DNA of 45,429 nt from Sergeia podlipaevii (Eukaryota; Euglenozoa; Kinetoplastea; Trypanosomatida; Trypanosomatidae): positions 1 through 45,429 of the forward strand of contig JASANZ010002101.1 in assembly GCA_030849805.1 (NCBI GenBank), in the 5' to 3' direction. The notes under the pieces are model-generated. The model searched no databases and was not told where the DNA came from. It was given only the letters and a program-made list of their open reading frames with translations. The translations under genes were made by a program, and so were the position numbers. This document shows, one piece after another, positions 1 through 11,500 of the stretch (positions are counted from its first letter, which is position 1; every line of letters begins with the position of its first letter).

Positions 1-133
1 CCCTGCGCTGTTGCTGCTTGTGGAGGACAGCAATAGCAATCATAGATCCAGCCAGCGCGCCAATGCTCGCCGCGGATACGGCAAGTACAACAAGGGATCG
101 CCACGAAGCGTTGTTAGCAATAGTGTCGCTCAT
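1..133 (-). CDS. N-terminus of a small membrane protein (cut by window edge)
   Basis: Only the first 44 codons are present; the frame stays open to base 1, so the gene continues outside the window. The start ATG at 133-131 is chosen because it is the first ATG after a strong polypyrimidine tract and AG acceptor at 366-339, and the roughly 205-base leader between them has no other ATG. The peptide opens with about 12 polar residues, then a hydrophobic, Ala/Val/Ile-rich stretch at about residues 13-37, followed by a basic, Gln-rich segment (HKQQQQRR-like). That pattern fits a single membrane helix or signal anchor with a positive flank. No family can be named from this fragment. It lies downstream of the PP1 inhibitor gene in the same transcription direction. 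Confidence 0.6.
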   Translation of the reverse strand, partial: MSDTIANNASWRSLVVLAVSAASIGALAGSMIAIAVLHKQQQRR

Positions 134-338
134 CTCTCCTTCTCTCTCTCTCTCACACACAAAGTACGTATAAGTGGTTTCCGATGTCTCGCTATATATT
201 TGTTCCAATGTGTATGTGTCACCTTTTATCAGGGCTTGCAACTTAAAAAAAAAAAATTCCCCACTCTTCAATACAGTTCCAAATACTTTTATGCCGTTGT
301 TACTTTTATCGTTTTCTTCTTCTTCTCTTTCTTTCAAT

Positions 339-366
339 CTAAAAAAAAAGGGGGAAAAAGGAAAAA
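339..366 (-). promoter_or_regulatory. Polypyrimidine tract and AG, likely trans-splice acceptor
   Basis: On the minus strand an uninterrupted pyrimidine run (366-341) is followed directly by AG at 340-339. This is the expected arrangement for spliced-leader addition to the partial membrane protein transcript starting at 133. A second T run with an AG at 243-242 is closer to the ATG and could serve as an alternative site. Confidence 0.6.
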
Positions 367-468
367 TGAATAATAAAAGAAGTAAAACCCTTACACACCG
401 GCAACTTTATTGTATTTACAAATTTATTATAAAAGAGAAAGACTATGTACACTATTGACTAGATAAGA

Positions 469-549
469 ATATATATATATATGCGAGATGCTAGCACACA
501 CACACACACAAACAAACACAAAAGAATATATATATATATATATATATAT
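469..549. repeat. Cluster of TA and CA dinucleotide microsatellites
   Basis: TA repeats at 469-482 and 526-549 flank a CA repeat at 495-510. All are pure or nearly pure dinucleotide runs in noncoding spacer. Confidence 0.9.
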
Positions 550-835
550 GCACCTTGCCTTATCAAGTAAATAAGGCAATACACACGCAGGTAAGCAAAA
601 AAAATGTAAGCGCGTGTATGCGAAGCGAAAGAAAGAAATCTAAAAGGCACTTTGTGATTTGTGAGGTTGTATATATATACCTAGCTTTTAACTCCCTTCC
701 TCGCTCGCCTTCTCNATGTGAGTTGACTCATTGCGTCTTCTTCTTCGTATATATGTATGACCGCACGTAAAGTTCAAGCATTCGTCACAACAGAAAAAGG
801 AGTCACATATATGTTCACACGCAGCAGTAGTATCA

Positions 836-856
836 ACACACACACACACACACACA
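836..856. repeat. CA dinucleotide microsatellite
   Basis: A pure AC/CA run of 21 bases in the noncoding spacer. Confidence 0.9.
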
Positions 857-1176
857 TACACGCGAATAAAAACGAGTTATACTAAGCACCTCAAGTTACA
901 TACTTTTCTCAATCCTAACATATTTCTCCTTCTCTCCATATGTCCTCGTTCATTTCTTCTTGCATGCCACCGCTGGCCCAGCCGTGTATGACGTATAATA
1001 CAAATAGTAACAACAAAACAATAACAACAACAAAAAAAAAGCAATGCAAATACCGTGAAAAAAAAAAAGAGGAGGAGAGGAGGAGGAAGTATATATATCA
1101 CCTAACGGCAGCAAAAGCAAGCAGAAAAAATTGTGGTGGTAGCAACAATAATAACAACAATAAAAGAAGAAGAGGC

Positions 1177-1629
1177 TTAGTGAAAGCGTGTACCACAGTA
1201 GCAGTGATCTTTGGTGCACTTGGGTCTCTTATGTTTATGCTTGTGCTCGCCATCCTCCATACATGTGTGTGTGCAGCCGCCCGCTTCCGCCGTGCCTCTC
1301 AGCGCCTCGCCTCCTGCGTCAGCGTCAGCGTCGCTGTCCGAGCTCGACGACGACGATTCATCACTGCTGCTCTCGCCAAACAACTTCTTCTTGTGAAATA
1401 CACAGCAGCTCTTGCTGACCCGCTGATCAGGGCAGTCTCGTACGTTTCCATCCCATGACACGCGCATCGCGCGGTTCCGCTCACGTGCTTTTTCACGCTC
1501 AATGACGCCTGCAGGACGCAGACGTAATACAAACTCTTGTACATTCGCCGTGTTCTCTACCTCGCCATTCGTCTGCCCCTCGCGACGCTTCTCGCGTTCT
1601 CTGTTATTGAATCCATCTCTATCATCCAT
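1177..1629 (-). CDS. Protein phosphatase 1 inhibitor-3 homologue (PPP1R11/Ypi1 family)
   Basis: A 150-residue protein, close to the roughly 126 residues of human PPP1R11. After a charged N-terminus it has the PP1-docking segment RVSW at residues 56-59, matching the RVxF-type site of the family. Next comes the diagnostic block SKSCCVFHKKKLFGESSSDES (about 72-92, shown here unbroken only to mark its ends: SKSCC and FGESS), which parallels the family's SKCCCIY...FGESS. A Ser/Asp-rich acidic stretch (about 87-105) follows, then a Cys/His-rich tail (CTHTC at 119-123, HKHKHK, CYC near the end) like the GCGHTHC tail of PPP1R11. In other eukaryotes the protein binds and restrains or helps mature nuclear PP1; that role is inferred. 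The start is the first ATG after a polypyrimidine tract and AG at 1888-1852. The family call is firm; the exact physiological role is not. Confidence 0.88.
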   Translation of the reverse strand: MDDRDGFNNREREKRREGQTNGEVENTANVQEFVLRLRPAGVIEREKARERNRAMRVSWDGNVRDCPDQRVSKSCCVFHKKKLFGESSSDESSSSSSDSDADADAGGEALRGTAEAGGCTHTCMEDGEHKHKHKRPKCTKDHCYCGTRFH

Positions 1630-1761
1630 TCCCCTTTTTTTTTTAAAGGAAGGGAATCTAATCGCTCTGCTTCCTATTTCTTAATATTAGCAGTTATAAT
1701 AACTGAATGAATATATTGGTAGTTGTGTGATGGGGCTGCCGTCAACTTCACTAGCTGGCTC

Positions 1762-1800
1762 CCACTGTATACCTATGTGTAGTAGGTATGTTGGCAGTGG
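1762..1800 (-). other. Stem-loop in likely leader of PP1 inhibitor mRNA
   Basis: Bases 1762-1767 pair with 1795-1800 (six pairs) and 1769-1774 pair with 1784-1789 (six pairs), leaving a nine-base loop and an asymmetric internal loop (1768 against 1790-1794). It falls between the proposed splice acceptor and the start codon, so it would be transcribed into the 5' leader. Function unknown. Confidence 0.5.
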
Positions 1801-1851
1801 ATACTTAAAGACTTGTACTTGTGAAAACGCTTGTGTGCAATAGTTAGGTAA

Positions 1852-1888
1852 CTACATATGTTACGTAAAAAAAAAAAAGACAAGCAAG
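1852..1888 (-). promoter_or_regulatory. Polypyrimidine tract and AG, likely trans-splice acceptor
   Basis: A minus-strand T-rich tract (1888-1867) is followed by its first AG at 1853-1852. It would give the PP1 inhibitor mRNA a leader of about 222 bases with no upstream ATG. Confidence 0.5.
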
Positions 1889-2518
1889 TGAGGGGGTATC
1901 AATGAGATATAGCATACAACTGGACAAACACACACACACACATATTCGCTCCGGCAAAACCGCAAATATATATTGATAGTGAGGCTAATAGTGAAGCATC
2001 TCTCCCTCACTAGCTGGCTGAAGGAGCTGTATAGGTGCAATGTCCTACCGAGCTGCCTATTTCATATATATATTGTATTTAGAACCTTGGTACTCAGTAT
2101 TCACCGCCAATAGCATGTCTGGAGAGAATACTATTCTAAGGAAACCAACATGAAACATGTACATTCTTTGTGTTTATTTTGATTCTGTAACATGGGGCAC
2201 AGACAAAAAAAAAAAAAAATAGCAAGCACTCACAATAAAAAATAAAATAAAATAATAATAACAATAACAACAACAATAGTAATAGTAATAGACATATCTC
2301 GCCTGTAGATAGAAGGATGTGCATAAAGCACAGCATCATCAGCCTCTCCGCAAAAAAAGGAAAAAAAAGGACCAAAAAGCACACAAAAAAGAAAGAAGAA
2401 GAGAAAAGGAGGAAAAAAAAAAATAGCACACCGGCAACAACCACGACACACACACAAAAAAAAAAGAAAAAAAAAGAAAATAAAAAGAAGAGCAATCAAT
2501 CATGCAATCAAAAGTGCT

Positions 2519-5500
2519 TCACCTAACTACATCCCCCCCCCCTCCTCCCCCGGGCAGCATATCTATAATGTGTTTCTTGCGTGTCGTCGTAGGAAGAGCT
2601 CCTCCACTCATGAGATCTCGCACATCAGACGATTCTAAACTACCAGCGGCCGGAAAGGCTGAGCTGGCGGTTGCTGGTCTGCCGCCATCTGGGGTTGCGG
2701 TCCATCGCATGGACGCAGGTGTCGGAGTCAAGTGCTTCTGACCAGCTGCTCCATCGCCTCCCCCTCCCTTTCCAGCCATCATCATTGGAGAGCGTGAAGA
2801 ACCTGTACGACGGCTTCCAGTGCCGGGTCTTGAGTGCTGCAGCTGCTGTTGCGAGCTTGCTGCCGCTCCACCACCAAGACGACCACCACGGCTCCGTGTC
2901 AACATAACTGCGTGCGACGTACTAGACATGGAACCTGCTCCTCCAGCCATCAGAACACCACCACCACCACCACCGACAGGCGCCACGGCGGCCTTCACCA
3001 TCTGCATGTGCTGTTGCTGCTTCTCTGCAGGGAAATGTGCGGACTCCTGCGGCTGCAGCGCACCAGGCAGCAGTGGGGACCCACCACTAGGGTTAGTAGT
3101 GGTGGTAGCTCCCCCTCTAGGCTGTGCGATGCCATCGTTTAGAGGCTGCGACATTAATGCGCTTCGGCCACGCGGTCTGAGAAGCGCCGATGCGGTGAAC
3201 GCAACCGTCATTGTACTGGCGCGTTCTACAGCACTCGCGGGACGAGAGGTGAAACCAGTCCGCGCAAGTCGCGCAGGACGACACTTGGGCAGCGTCTCCC
3301 ACGTGTACGTGTCTGGATGCACCTTGGATTGTAAGTGGCCAGTTTTTGTGCTTCCTCTCAACGGCTCACCAGGAGACGCAGTAGGAGCGGCTGCCCGTTG
3401 GGGAGTAGCCACTTCACCGCTGTCCGCCAACTGCTTGAGTGTTTGGAAAGGATGGCTAGGGCGATTGCGATGAAAAGAAGGCGGCATTTTGCGCCTAGAG
3501 ATCGCTGCTGTTGCGTTGGTAGAGACAACGCTTGATGATCTGCTACTGTTGCTGCTCACGCTGCTCTCAGGCAGGGGAGAGCGAATAGTTATCGAGGTTT
3601 TCTGAGACACAGCGGCCACAGTGGTACGCAGTGTGGGCCTCGTTGACGCGGTGCTCGAATGTCCTGCTGTGTTGGCAACAGTGGTCAAGTCGTCGTTGGT
3701 ACTGGTGACAGATGATAGCGCATGCATGTGCATTGCCTGGCCAGTCTCTGAGGCGCCAGACGGCGGCCGTGGTTGCTGATGTTGTTGCTGTCGTTGTTGT
3801 TGCGGGTTGGGAGATTGCCTCTCAAATGCCGAGGCGGGCAAACTGGTACCGCTCCTCGACCCACGTGGTGCACGCGGGGGTAGCGAAGGAGGGCACTGAA
3901 TGGTCCCACTAGAGCCTGCAGCGTGATTCCGCAGAGCCTCGCGCGCAGAGGTCGGCCTTGATGTTCCCGAGGAGCTTCCACAAGGACTAGGGCTGCGAGG
4001 CAACGGGGGCGGTTGGTGCGGTTCGGTAATGAAGAAGCCGTTGAATGCTCCAGCATCGGCAGTGCTTGGCTGTCCTGCTGCTGGTGCTGCGACTGACTTC
4101 ATCGGCCTCGCTGATGCACTTCTGCTGCTGTTGCTGCTTTGGCTGCTTGAGTGAAAGCTAGCAATTTCGTCAGCACCGTATGATGCCGCTGCCACAGTTC
4201 GGCGGCCATCTGGGGTGCAAGGGGAGAAGGCGAAGGGAGAGTGCGCCGCCCGTCCAGTTGCGAAAAGCGGGTGCCCACTAACTGCTGGGTCTCGCATGGT
4301 CCCCACCGTCGTCGTCGTTGTTGTGGAGGACATATGCGAGCGCAGCTCTTCCAAGAAAGACTCTTGAAACCCCTGGGCTTCTGGGTCTTCCTCATCCCCT
4401 ACGCGGCCCATGTCGATCACATTGGCGTCTTCAACGTCAGAGCAGCTCTCCTCAATTGCGAACAAGGCGGGGTCATCTTCGCCCACACCACCCACGTGGT
4501 CTCCCTCGTCCACGTCGTCATCGCTCACCAGCAGCAGTGGCTGGGTGAGGGTGTACGTAGAGCTATAGAGCCACGCCTCTGCTCTGGCCGGCTCGATGCC
4601 CTTGTTCTTGGGATTTCTACCAGCGGTGCTGGTTTCGCTTCGATCGCTAGAGTCTACCTCACCCGCGCCATCGTCAAGGCCACTGCCGCCGCCACCACCG
4701 ACACGCTGTTGTCGTCGTTCCTTCTCTTCTCGTTGGCTACGTGTCATACGCAGTGTCGCCGCCACCACCTGCCGCGCCACTGTAGTCTCATCAGCAACAA
4801 CAGAGGCACCTGACACCTCCTTCGTACTCCTGGCCACACTGCCGCCGTCCTGCCTCTCCGCCGATGTGCTACCTCCTCTGTGTGAATGGCGAGTCGCAGA
4901 AGTGTTGTCGCGCTTGCCGCCATCGCTGTGAGTACCGGCTGCGTTGTGATGGGCCGCCACCCACTGGTGCTGTGAGGACATCACGCTTGCTGTCTCGCTG
5001 CAACTGGCCGTGCTGTAGTTGCTATGCTCCCTCCTACTCGGTGTGTTCTTCCTCCCTCCCTTCCCCTGACGCTGGTGCTTCTCCACAGCTTCCCCCTTGG
5101 CTGCCATGCATTCAATCGTGCCCTCTAGCTGAAGCGCCATGAGCACCTTATTGTTCATCAAGGATGCCTGCGCACCACCGCTTGTAGTCATCCTCATCCC
5201 CTTCCCCTTTTGTTTCCCCTGTATTTTGCCCACGGATATTGACTTTGATGAAGTGCCACCATCTGAGGTGGTGGTCTCGTCGTGCTGGGCTCGCTCCTTC
5301 TCCTGCTGTTGTCGTTGACTTAGACCGCTGGCGGTGAGAAAGCGGCGGATGATGTTGCGGCGCGCGCTTGGGTTTGGCGCGGGTTCCAGCAGTCGAACCA
5401 TCGCAGTTTCTTCCTCGGTAAGAGCCTCTCCCTCAGCGTCCACTGCAGAACATGGTGAAGCCGCTGCTGCTGCCGCCGCCCCACGCGTTGGCGAGAGGTA

Positions 5501-8500
5501 CGCAAGGACGTGTTTGGTGCTACTCGTCGTACTGCCATTTCCCTCTGCGTCAAGTCCTCGGCGGCCTATACTGACCAGATGCTCATGTGCAGAGGGAATC
5601 CACGCTGCCTCCCCGCTAAGTCGAGACACAGCTTCAGTGCGCTGCTCCAGTTCCATCGCCTTGACAATGCGCTGCTCAAGCTCTTCGCGCTCCTTCGCCT
5701 CTGCCTTTCGTCTTGCAGTGGCTGCCGCCTCGTCGACGTCGTTATTCCCTGCGGCGGCCTGCCCCTGCGTGCCTCTACCGGCATCGCCTCCGCCACCCTC
5801 CATTGCGGTGTGCGCAGAGCAGTTGAGATGAGGTTGTGTAGGGGTTGCACCGACGCTGGAGCCAGCGTGCGCGCGTGTCTTGGAAAAACCAGAGGTCGGC
5901 GAAACTGACGTGACAATGTCACCGACTGGGTTGGCCAGCGCAGTGCGATGTGGGGTGCCGTAGAGGGATGGCGCGCGCGTAAATACAGTACCGCGAGCCG
6001 TAGACGCCGTCGCGGCCGCCGAAGTGATGGTGGCACTGCATAATACCGTGGTATCTGGCGTGTGACTATGTCTGGGTACCCCATTCCTCAACTGCAAGCC
6101 TTCCATCTGCGCCAGCTCCACTTTGACTAGCTGCATTTCTCGTAGCTCCCAGCTTTCCTCTCGCATGTTCTGCGCAGTCACGTAGTCATGGGCAAAGTTG
6201 AGGTAGTCCACTTCGTATGTTGCAGGACTTTCCAGCTGATGCAGCAGCGCAGCACAAACAAGGCGAGAGTCGCGACGCTCACGTAGATCACGAGTAGTGT
6301 AGTGGCGTACGTTGGTGTAGAGATCTTCGGCAAAGGCGCCGACCCCGATGGGTGCGCTGCGATCCAAAGGCATTAACGTTGAACCTCTGGCTCCAACGCT
6401 ACCACCTAGGGGGCCGATGGTGGCGCTGCTACGCGCGAACTGCTTGAGATACTGTGTGTACTGTGAGGTGCCCGTATTGTCATCCGGGCCAACGCCACAC
6501 ACGACGTGCAGCAGCCGTGCAATCGCGAGATCCACAGCGGCGTAGTAGGCCTGTGAGTCAAAAGTGTCAACTTCCGCCAGTTCGGACATTTTAAATGGCA
6601 AAAAGAAAAGGTCCTCAGCAAAGAGCCGCTTCTGATCCACCTCCTCGGAGGAGATGATACCGAGAAGCAGCTGCACCGTGTCTTTCATCTTCGCCATCGC
6701 AGTTACTGGCGCCATGGTGAGTGCCGCCGCCGCTGTGAAGGCAGTGGTCACACTCGTGGAAGAAGAAAGCAGTATGCCCCCGCTAGCGCTGACGCGTTTG
6801 CCGCCGCTAACACCGCCAGATGTACTTCCGCTCATCAGAAAGTTATCTGCTCCCAGACCGGCTGCCGCCCCCGCGCCTCCACCCACTGTAGTGTTGAGTG
6901 TCAATGACGCGCGAGTGGAACTAGCACGCCAGCCCCTCGCAGGGCGTTCGGGGGTGTTGCCGCCGCTGGCTAACGCCTCTTGGCGACGCTCTTCCTCTTC
7001 CGCGGACTGTTTATCCCGCCTTTTCCGCTTCAGGCGCTCCGCGTGATGCTGCAACAGCATCGCCTTGATAGAGCTCTTGATCTTCTCTTCACCCTCCGCC
7101 GCGTTACGGCCCAGCGTGCCATCTGTCTGAAAGGCGAGTCGCTGCTTCTCCAGCGCGAGCATCGACTGAACGTGCTCAAACTGCCGCTTGATGGAGTCAC
7201 CCATGCGGATGATGCTGCCAGGGATCGTGGTGCTGGAGCACACCTGCTCGATGCGCGCGCACGCATAAGGCGACCACAGTGATACCGTACCGTCAGCATT
7301 TCCGATTAAAAGATAGCCGTTACGGCGTGTGGTGATACGTGTGATGCCGAGATCTGTAGCATTGAGTTTAGCAACCTCCTTGAGTACTTGCCCAGGTCTG
7401 CGAAACATGTCCGTCACAAGACGAGGCACGGTGCCTTCCACGAACTGATCCCACGCTCCTTGCCAGTGCGCATCGGCCTCAGCCTTGCGCTGTGCTGCCT
7501 TGGCAGCGGCATCCTCATCGTTGCCGGCAAGCTCCAGGGCAGTAGCAGCAGCCTCTTGCTGGCTTGCAAGTGCTAGCAAGACACGCTCCCTCTCTCGCCG
7601 CTCACGACGTGCCCGTTCAACCGCTGCAGCTGGGGACAACAGCGCAAGAGGTGAGTTAGCACTCATAAAGGAGGTCTGCCTACAGAACAGCGGCTCCACC
7701 CATCGCGATGTGATGGGATGGTTGTGGCGATAAAACGTACCAAGGTCCTGTGAGTAAGGCCCACTTGCAGTAGTAGCATTATTTTTTCCTCCCCCACCCC
7801 CACAACCGAGTGCCGTAGACGTGTCGTCATCGTCAGCCTGCTGTTGCTGTTGCTCTGCGGCAGCAGCAGCCATCTCTCCCCAGCAACGACCGCCGAGGCT
7901 TACACGTGATGAAGCACGCAACAGTAACTCTTGATTCACGGTCTCAATGAAGGCTCTTCCAGAGGCGCTATCGTTGCTACGGCTGTTGTGCCGCGTCGCC
8001 AGCGCGGAGAAGCTAAGCGAAGACACGGATGTCTCTCTCTGTCGCATTCGTCCCCCCGCTATGACAGTAGAGCCCCTGCCTTTCCTTGTCTTCACATCGT
8101 CTGTCTGCTCACTGTGACGTAGCAGATAGACGCCAGAGGCGATCCACTCGCGTATAAGGCGAATATCAGCGCGCTGCAGCTTGACCGCGCTCGCTGCCAC
8201 TGCAGTCGCTTCTTCATCTCCCTGCTGCCCCTCTCCTATTGAATGGTTGACGTCCTTCTTGTCCACACCCTTCGTCCTCTTCCTCTGCTCTCCTCCAGCG
8301 TCAAGATCCGCGTCTGATTCGTCTCCATCGCCGCCTCCACCTCCAGCCTCCGTTGATTTCAGGAAGGACATCACCAGTCCATCCTCGCTTGCCGCGGCCG
8401 TGGCTGCGCTCTGCTGTGCGTTCTCAGCTCCACGGCGGATAAGCAACAAGTTCATTGCGTCATTGAGAATGGCAGAAGCCAAAAGCAAATCTGCAAGCGA

Positions 8501-11500
8501 CGCTCCATCCAGTTTGAGAGGCAACTCCGCCTCACGCGCTGCCGCGATCGCCGCTTGCCGCTGTTGCTGACGCAGGCCCATAGTGCTGCCGCCGCCTCCC
8601 ACACCACTTCCTGATGCATAAAAAGTATTCATGCGGCGTGGAGAGCTGACGGCAGCGCCGGCAAGAGTAGGGGATGCAATGTGGTGTAGCGAGGACTGCG
8701 ATACCAGTGGAGGTGGCTCTGCTATGCTGGAAATAGAGTTGCACGTGCTGCTATGATGATTGTAGACACCGCTTGCATTGGGTGTGCCCACCTTCACCGA
8801 CTTGGGTGAAAACGCGTTGGTAGTAGTGGCTCTTCTAAGGCCAACATTGGAGCTGCCAAGGGCCAGCGCGCTCACAGTCGCGGATTTAGCGCCATAGAGC
8901 AGCCCCTTGCAGTGATCATACACCCACCCTAATGAATTTACCCACTGTATAGAGCGTGGTGACTGTACGTGCGGGCTTCCGCCGTGACTCCGCCGCCTGT
9001 CACCATCTGCTGCTTCCTCCATCGGGCTGCTGCTGCTGTTGGGCGAGATAGAAGAAAGGGCGCCACTACGACTGCACGGTGATTTTAGCGTCGCGCTCTG
9101 AAGTTCACTCAATCGCTGCCGCAAAGGACTTTCGGACAGTCTCGGGAAAGCCGAGGTTGATGTATATGCTTGATCACCGCTGCGGGGAGAAGCTAGCTTG
9201 CTTGTTAGACCGTTTCTGCTGAAGTACATCATGCTGTTAGCACGTACCAGCTCCCGCTCCGCCCTCGCGCTAGCCAGATGCTCCGCGATCCGCGCCGGGG
9301 TCACTCCAAACATGACCAGGAGAAAATTGCGGATTGCTTCCTCATTGCTTTCCTTTTGTTGCTGCTTGAGCGCCATGAGGTAGGAATCGAGGCTCACATC
9401 CGCCGCGGACACTCCCAGAGGACGCAGGTCGAGAGCAACAATGAGCTTCCGGATAAGAAAAGAACTGACAAAGCCGTCGCGGGTGCCAACGTACACCGTA
9501 CTGTAGAGCGGGTCAAAGTGTAACGACGACGGAATGCCAGCGCGCGTAGGCATCGCGGATGTCCACACACGAGGAGCGGCCAAATTTGTCTCATCACAGA
9601 CGGGCTGCTCTTCCGTCGCCGCTGCTGTGTTCCCCTTCCTGTTGATCCCACTGCCACTGGCAATGCCGAAGCCTCGACGAACGCCACCCCCCACACCTTC
9701 TCCCCCTCCCAAGTTGGCAGTGGCGCCGCTATGTGTCTTGGTCAGCAGACGATCGCGCATCACAGACTTGAAGAAATCGTCGAAGAGAGAGAGCAGAGGA
9801 GCACCCTTGACTAAGTAAAAGTGCAGCATTGAGCAACGGTCTGCAAGCACCAGACATGGGTAAGCACCTAAGAAAGAAGCAGCGGTTACCTCCTCCTTGG
9901 TAGTAAAGGAGTGCAACACAGCAGTAGTGCTCAGACTCGCTAAGCCCCTCGCGCTTTCAAAGCCACCACCAGCGCCACTGGCGTTGGCTGTGCTTGCGTC
10001 AAGAATTGTGACCGCGCCGTTGACCTGAACCACGCACAAGAGCTGCAGGTGCACACTCACTGCAACGATACTCACAGCGTCGGGCTCGACAAGGGCAAGC
10101 GCCGCCATCCCTTCCACGGCAGAGGCGGCAGCAGCGGAGCGACTCGCACCAGGCGTCGTTGCCGTCGCCAGTGATGCGCCTGGGGTGTTACGATTTAGAC
10201 CGTGCCGCGTTAGAAACGAATCTCGTCGATCCACCGCGGGTGCGCCGCCGCCACCAGCTATGGCAATGGATCGAAGTCTCCCAGCAGTTGTGGGTCTTCT
10301 GTCTGCTCCACCGCGAGGCGTAGCCGACAGCGCACCGCCCTTCGCAAGGGAGTCCGCGCACATGGTCACCGCTGCGACTCCGCCACGTGGCGTCAGACCT
10401 GGAGAGCTGCAAGTCCCTTCTGCATCAGAGGCTACGGAATACTGTGAGGCGTGACGGGCATACTCCCCAGCATCGGCACCGGAGTGTGTCGTCGTCGCGG
10501 AGGCTGCTGCTCCCTGCGTCAGCATATCTAGCCCCACGTCCGCCGCCTTTCCACCGAAGCCAAGCTTCTTTTTTGGAATGGGCGTCTTGAGGTAGTACAC
10601 AGCCTTCGCGACAAGATACTCTGGGATCACCGTGCGATGGGCAGTGACGGCGTGGCCGACAAGAGGGTAGTACCGCAGCAGACCATCCGCGTACACCACC
10701 ACCAGCTCCTGCGAGCTGTCGAGGCACATCATGTTGATCGGCTCCACATGAAATGCACCGCTAACGCCGGTTGAGCCAGCAGCAGAGTCCACGCTGCCAC
10801 CAGCGCTGGCGCCACCGCTACCACCCGCAGCTCCGCTTGAATGCACCATCAGCAGACGTTGTAGCACAATCGCAACCGCCTCCACCCGCTGCTGGCTTGA
10901 CAATGAGGTAAAAATCGGTGCACCTCCTCCGCCGCCGCCACCAACTGCGGCCGCCCCCACCGCAGACCCACCGCGCGCGCGCATGGGGAAACTCGTGATG
11001 CACGATACATCACCCCCGGTTACTGCTGCAGCCACGAGCGCGCTGCGATTCATAATCAACTCCGCCTTGGAATTGACGAAGCTGTTGCGGCCAACTGCAA
11101 TGTACGTGTGCCTGTAATGCACAGCGGCGGCTAATATGTCATCCGTGGAGGGTGGTGTCGTGATGTAGGTCTTCACAAGTCTGCCAGAGTCACTGCGATG
11201 GACGCGAATGTCACCAGTCGTGAGTGCGTAGAAAACAGTGCGCTCATGCTGCCCAACACAGGCGCAGGCGATGTCGCCGTGGCGTGCATTGCTGTTACGT
11301 ACATTATCGTTCTGGTTGGAGTCCGCAATGGTCAAGGCGCCGCTGATTTCTGCAAGAGCGGCACGCTGCGCATCACCGCCAGCGCCAAAGGAACCCCTAC
11401 GGCTGCCCCACTGGCTCCCTCCATGCTGGGACTTACGCCCAGCACTTGCGTTTAGCTGCTGCTGCTGTCTGGAAATGGTGCGCGAGTACGCGCTCCGCAG

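Larger units (their letters stand above)
134..1176 (-). other. Spacer: 3' UTR of PP1 inhibitor gene and leader of the next gene
   Basis: No convincing gene is seen here on either strand. The region is AT-rich and carries TA repeats (469-482, 526-549), CA repeats (495-510, 836-856), purine-rich runs and one unresolved base at 715. The part below about 340 is the leader of the partial membrane protein; the rest would be the 3' UTR of the inhibitor gene. Open frames crossing it translate to homopolymer-rich peptides only. Confidence 0.6.
1630..2518 (-). other. Spacer: 3' UTR of giant WD40 gene and leader of PP1 inhibitor gene
   Basis: No gene supported. Directly after the giant gene's stop, the coding strand is strongly pyrimidine-rich (about 2516-2340), then AAT/AAC-type trinucleotide runs occur (about 2235-2292 on the plus strand). 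The lower part, below the AG at 1853-1852, is the likely 222-base leader of the inhibitor gene; it has no upstream ATG and contains a stem-loop at 1762-1800. A 13-base word (tcactagctggct) occurs at 1748-1760 and again at 2007-2019. Confidence 0.6.

Noticed and set aside
469..549. Microsatellite cluster as a possible replication origin or regulatory region
   Set aside because: Similar TA and CA runs occur in nearly every spacer here, so nothing singles this one out.
940..1458. A 172-codon plus-strand open frame with a hydrophobic segment
   Set aside because: Its second half is antisense to the PP1 inhibitor gene, the first half is A-rich spacer, and no other plus-strand gene exists in the window.
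2136..2499. Two overlapping minus-strand frames of 119 and 89 codons after the giant gene
   Set aside because: They are Phe/Leu/Val-rich translations of the pyrimidine-rich 3' UTR and have no conserved features.
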